A stretch of 64,000 bases of DNA from Ryuthela nishihirai (taxonomy: Eukaryota > Arthropoda > Arachnida > Araneae > Heptathelidae): positions 23,043,001 through 23,107,000 of the forward strand of contig JAWZYU010000007.1 in the NCBI GenBank assembly GCA_038380435.1, written 5' to 3'. The notes under the pieces are model-generated. The model saw only the letters and a list, made by a program, of their open reading frames with translations. It had not been told where the DNA came from and ran no database searches. The position numbers were made by a program, and so were the translations under genes. Positions within the stretch are counted from its first letter, which is position 1. Every line of letters begins with the position of its first letter. Shown here piece by piece: positions 63,005-64,000 of the stretch.

Positions 63005-64000
63005 TTATATGACGCAACAGAGAGTGAGGAATAGAGCAAACCAATAGCGGGATTTCCATGGGTTATGCAGAAGGGACCAATCTAAAAGTACCTGTTTTAA
63101 CAGAACAGAGAGGTTAACACCATATATGATCCGAACAGCTACACCAGCTTCATAATGATTTGTCATACTGTTTGTCAAGATGGTCATGAGGTCTGGTGGC
63201 AGCACATCCCACTCCTCCCGGAGAGCTGATCGGACCTCGTTAGGGGTTCTCGGAAGAGGTTGAGACATCTAAAACGTCTTCCTATCACATCCCACAAATG
63301 CTTCATAGCAGGAATTCTCAACCTTTTTAGGTCCTGCATCCTTTGCAGAAATATATGGAAGCTTTGCCATCCCCTCCCTCCATCAATTCACCTCACACCT
63401 TCCATTTACTGGTCTCTTTAACTGGTATATTTTTGGAAATGAAATGAAAACATCCGATTTCCAAACGTTTCTCTTCCACAACCCTGATTAAGAACATATG
63501 ATCTTTACAATTCAGGTCTGGGAAATAAGGTGACTACTTCATCAGCTAAAAATCCTCTTTCGAGGAATTCATCGACTGTCTGAGCCATATGAGAGCTGAT
63601 ATTATCATCCATCAAAATAAACTGGAGGACAACAGGGCTCCTGACAAGCATCACATAGGGCTGACGGTTATCGTCCCTATACCTTCGACTAGTCAGAATG
63701 CCTCCAGCAAAAAAAACGAAGCAGTATGCGTTCATTTAGCATTATGCCACCTCAAGATATCACCACCAAAATGGTGTCATTCTTCAATGTCAGGGTTTTT
63801 TAGCGAATTCTCTGCTCTCTCCAGATCAAAACACTTCAAGAATCAGTCTTAAGACTGAAACGCGATTCGTCGGTGAAGAGCACATCTGCGAATTGTCTAC
63901 GGTCCAGTCACGATGTTTTCGTCGGTCGTCTGGAATAGAGCCCTTTTCGGTTAAGTTTTCTATAAACAGTTTTCCATTAAAATGTCTTTCCTATGGTTGC
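63005..64000 (-). pseudogene. Tc1-like transposase pseudogene, running off the window
   Basis: Minus-strand reading: RRQFADVLFTDESRFSLK near 63848-63900 (first catalytic D), then from 63735 DDNRQPYVMLVRSPVVLQFI and LMDDNISSHMAQTVDEFLER (second catalytic D), then FPRPEL. A MITE-like insertion follows (63309-63509). It resumes MKHLWDVIGRRF, then RTPNEVRSALREEWDVLPPD and LMTILTNSM, the known Tc1 tail N-P-I-E-H-x-W-D. The third catalytic residue of that motif reads K here. Stops and frameshifts make it dead. The N-terminal DNA-binding part lies beyond the right edge. Confidence 0.9.
63309..63509. mobile_element. hAT-like MITE inside the Tc1 pseudogene
   Basis: Left end CAGGAATTCTCAACC; the right end, read inverted, is CATATGTTCTTAATC, a degraded match. 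Tc1 coding sequence is cleanly split by it. I could not recover an 8-bp target-site duplication, so the boundaries are approximate. Confidence 0.55.

Overview
This window is a gene-poor, repeat-saturated stretch of an invertebrate animal nuclear genome. The case for a eukaryote is the tRNA-derived SINEs with target-site duplications (TSDs), the RTE-type and Jockey/CR1-type LINEs, the pogo, Tc1, mariner and hAT elements, and the long minisatellite arrays. There is no operon structure. I cannot name the species. The mix of element types fits an arthropod (perhaps a chelicerate) or another protostome, but that is inference. No complete host gene was recognised. The best host-like candidate is a short minus-strand open stretch near 61.4-61.7 kb, and it is weak.

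Layout. 1-3.8 kb: minisatellites (60-bp and 49-bp units), GATG/CCAT-type low-complexity DNA and a long inverted repeat. 3.8-4.6 kb: non-repetitive, with three CRE-like octamers. 4.6-6.4 kb: a SINE and a 67-bp tandem array with a 5-monomer higher-order period. 7.5-9.1 kb: broken LINE pieces. 9.8-15.2 kb: a triple nest, in which a pogo-like transposon (TA target site) sits inside an RTE LINE, which sits inside a mariner transposase. Inside the pogo element its own transposase coding sequence has become a 14-unit, 157-bp satellite. 15.6-17.7 kb: a dead Tc1 transposase split by a SINE. 17.8-28.9 kb: SINEs, two fold-back elements carrying tRNA-like sequences, a degenerate tandem field, and a fold-back MITE whose interior joins the two ends of a DDE transposase. 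30.0-32.5 kb: the best LINE, an RTE element with perfect TSDs, open for about 800 codons except for one TAG. 33-46 kb: degenerate tandem arrays, SINEs, hAT MITEs and a 760-bp fold-back. 45.6-49.0 kb: two Jockey/CR1-like LINE fragments. 49-60 kb: nested SINEs, an array of transposon arms and a hAT MITE still encoding a transposase N-terminus. 60-64 kb: a CTGT-type microsatellite, a third hAT MITE and a Tc1 pseudogene running off the window.

Two SINE families dominate. SINE1 is about 380 bp. It has a tRNA-like head (A box, B box, anticodon-position CGT), a conserved middle and an (AACCC)n-type tail. At least 17 copies here have TSDs I could read. SINE2 is about 215 bp, with a Ser-type class II tRNA-like head and a (TTTA)n tail. 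Just before that tail it shares GCTGCTTGAGG with the 3' end of the local RTE LINE, which suggests the RTE machinery mobilises it. Strand for a SINE is the direction of its tRNA head.
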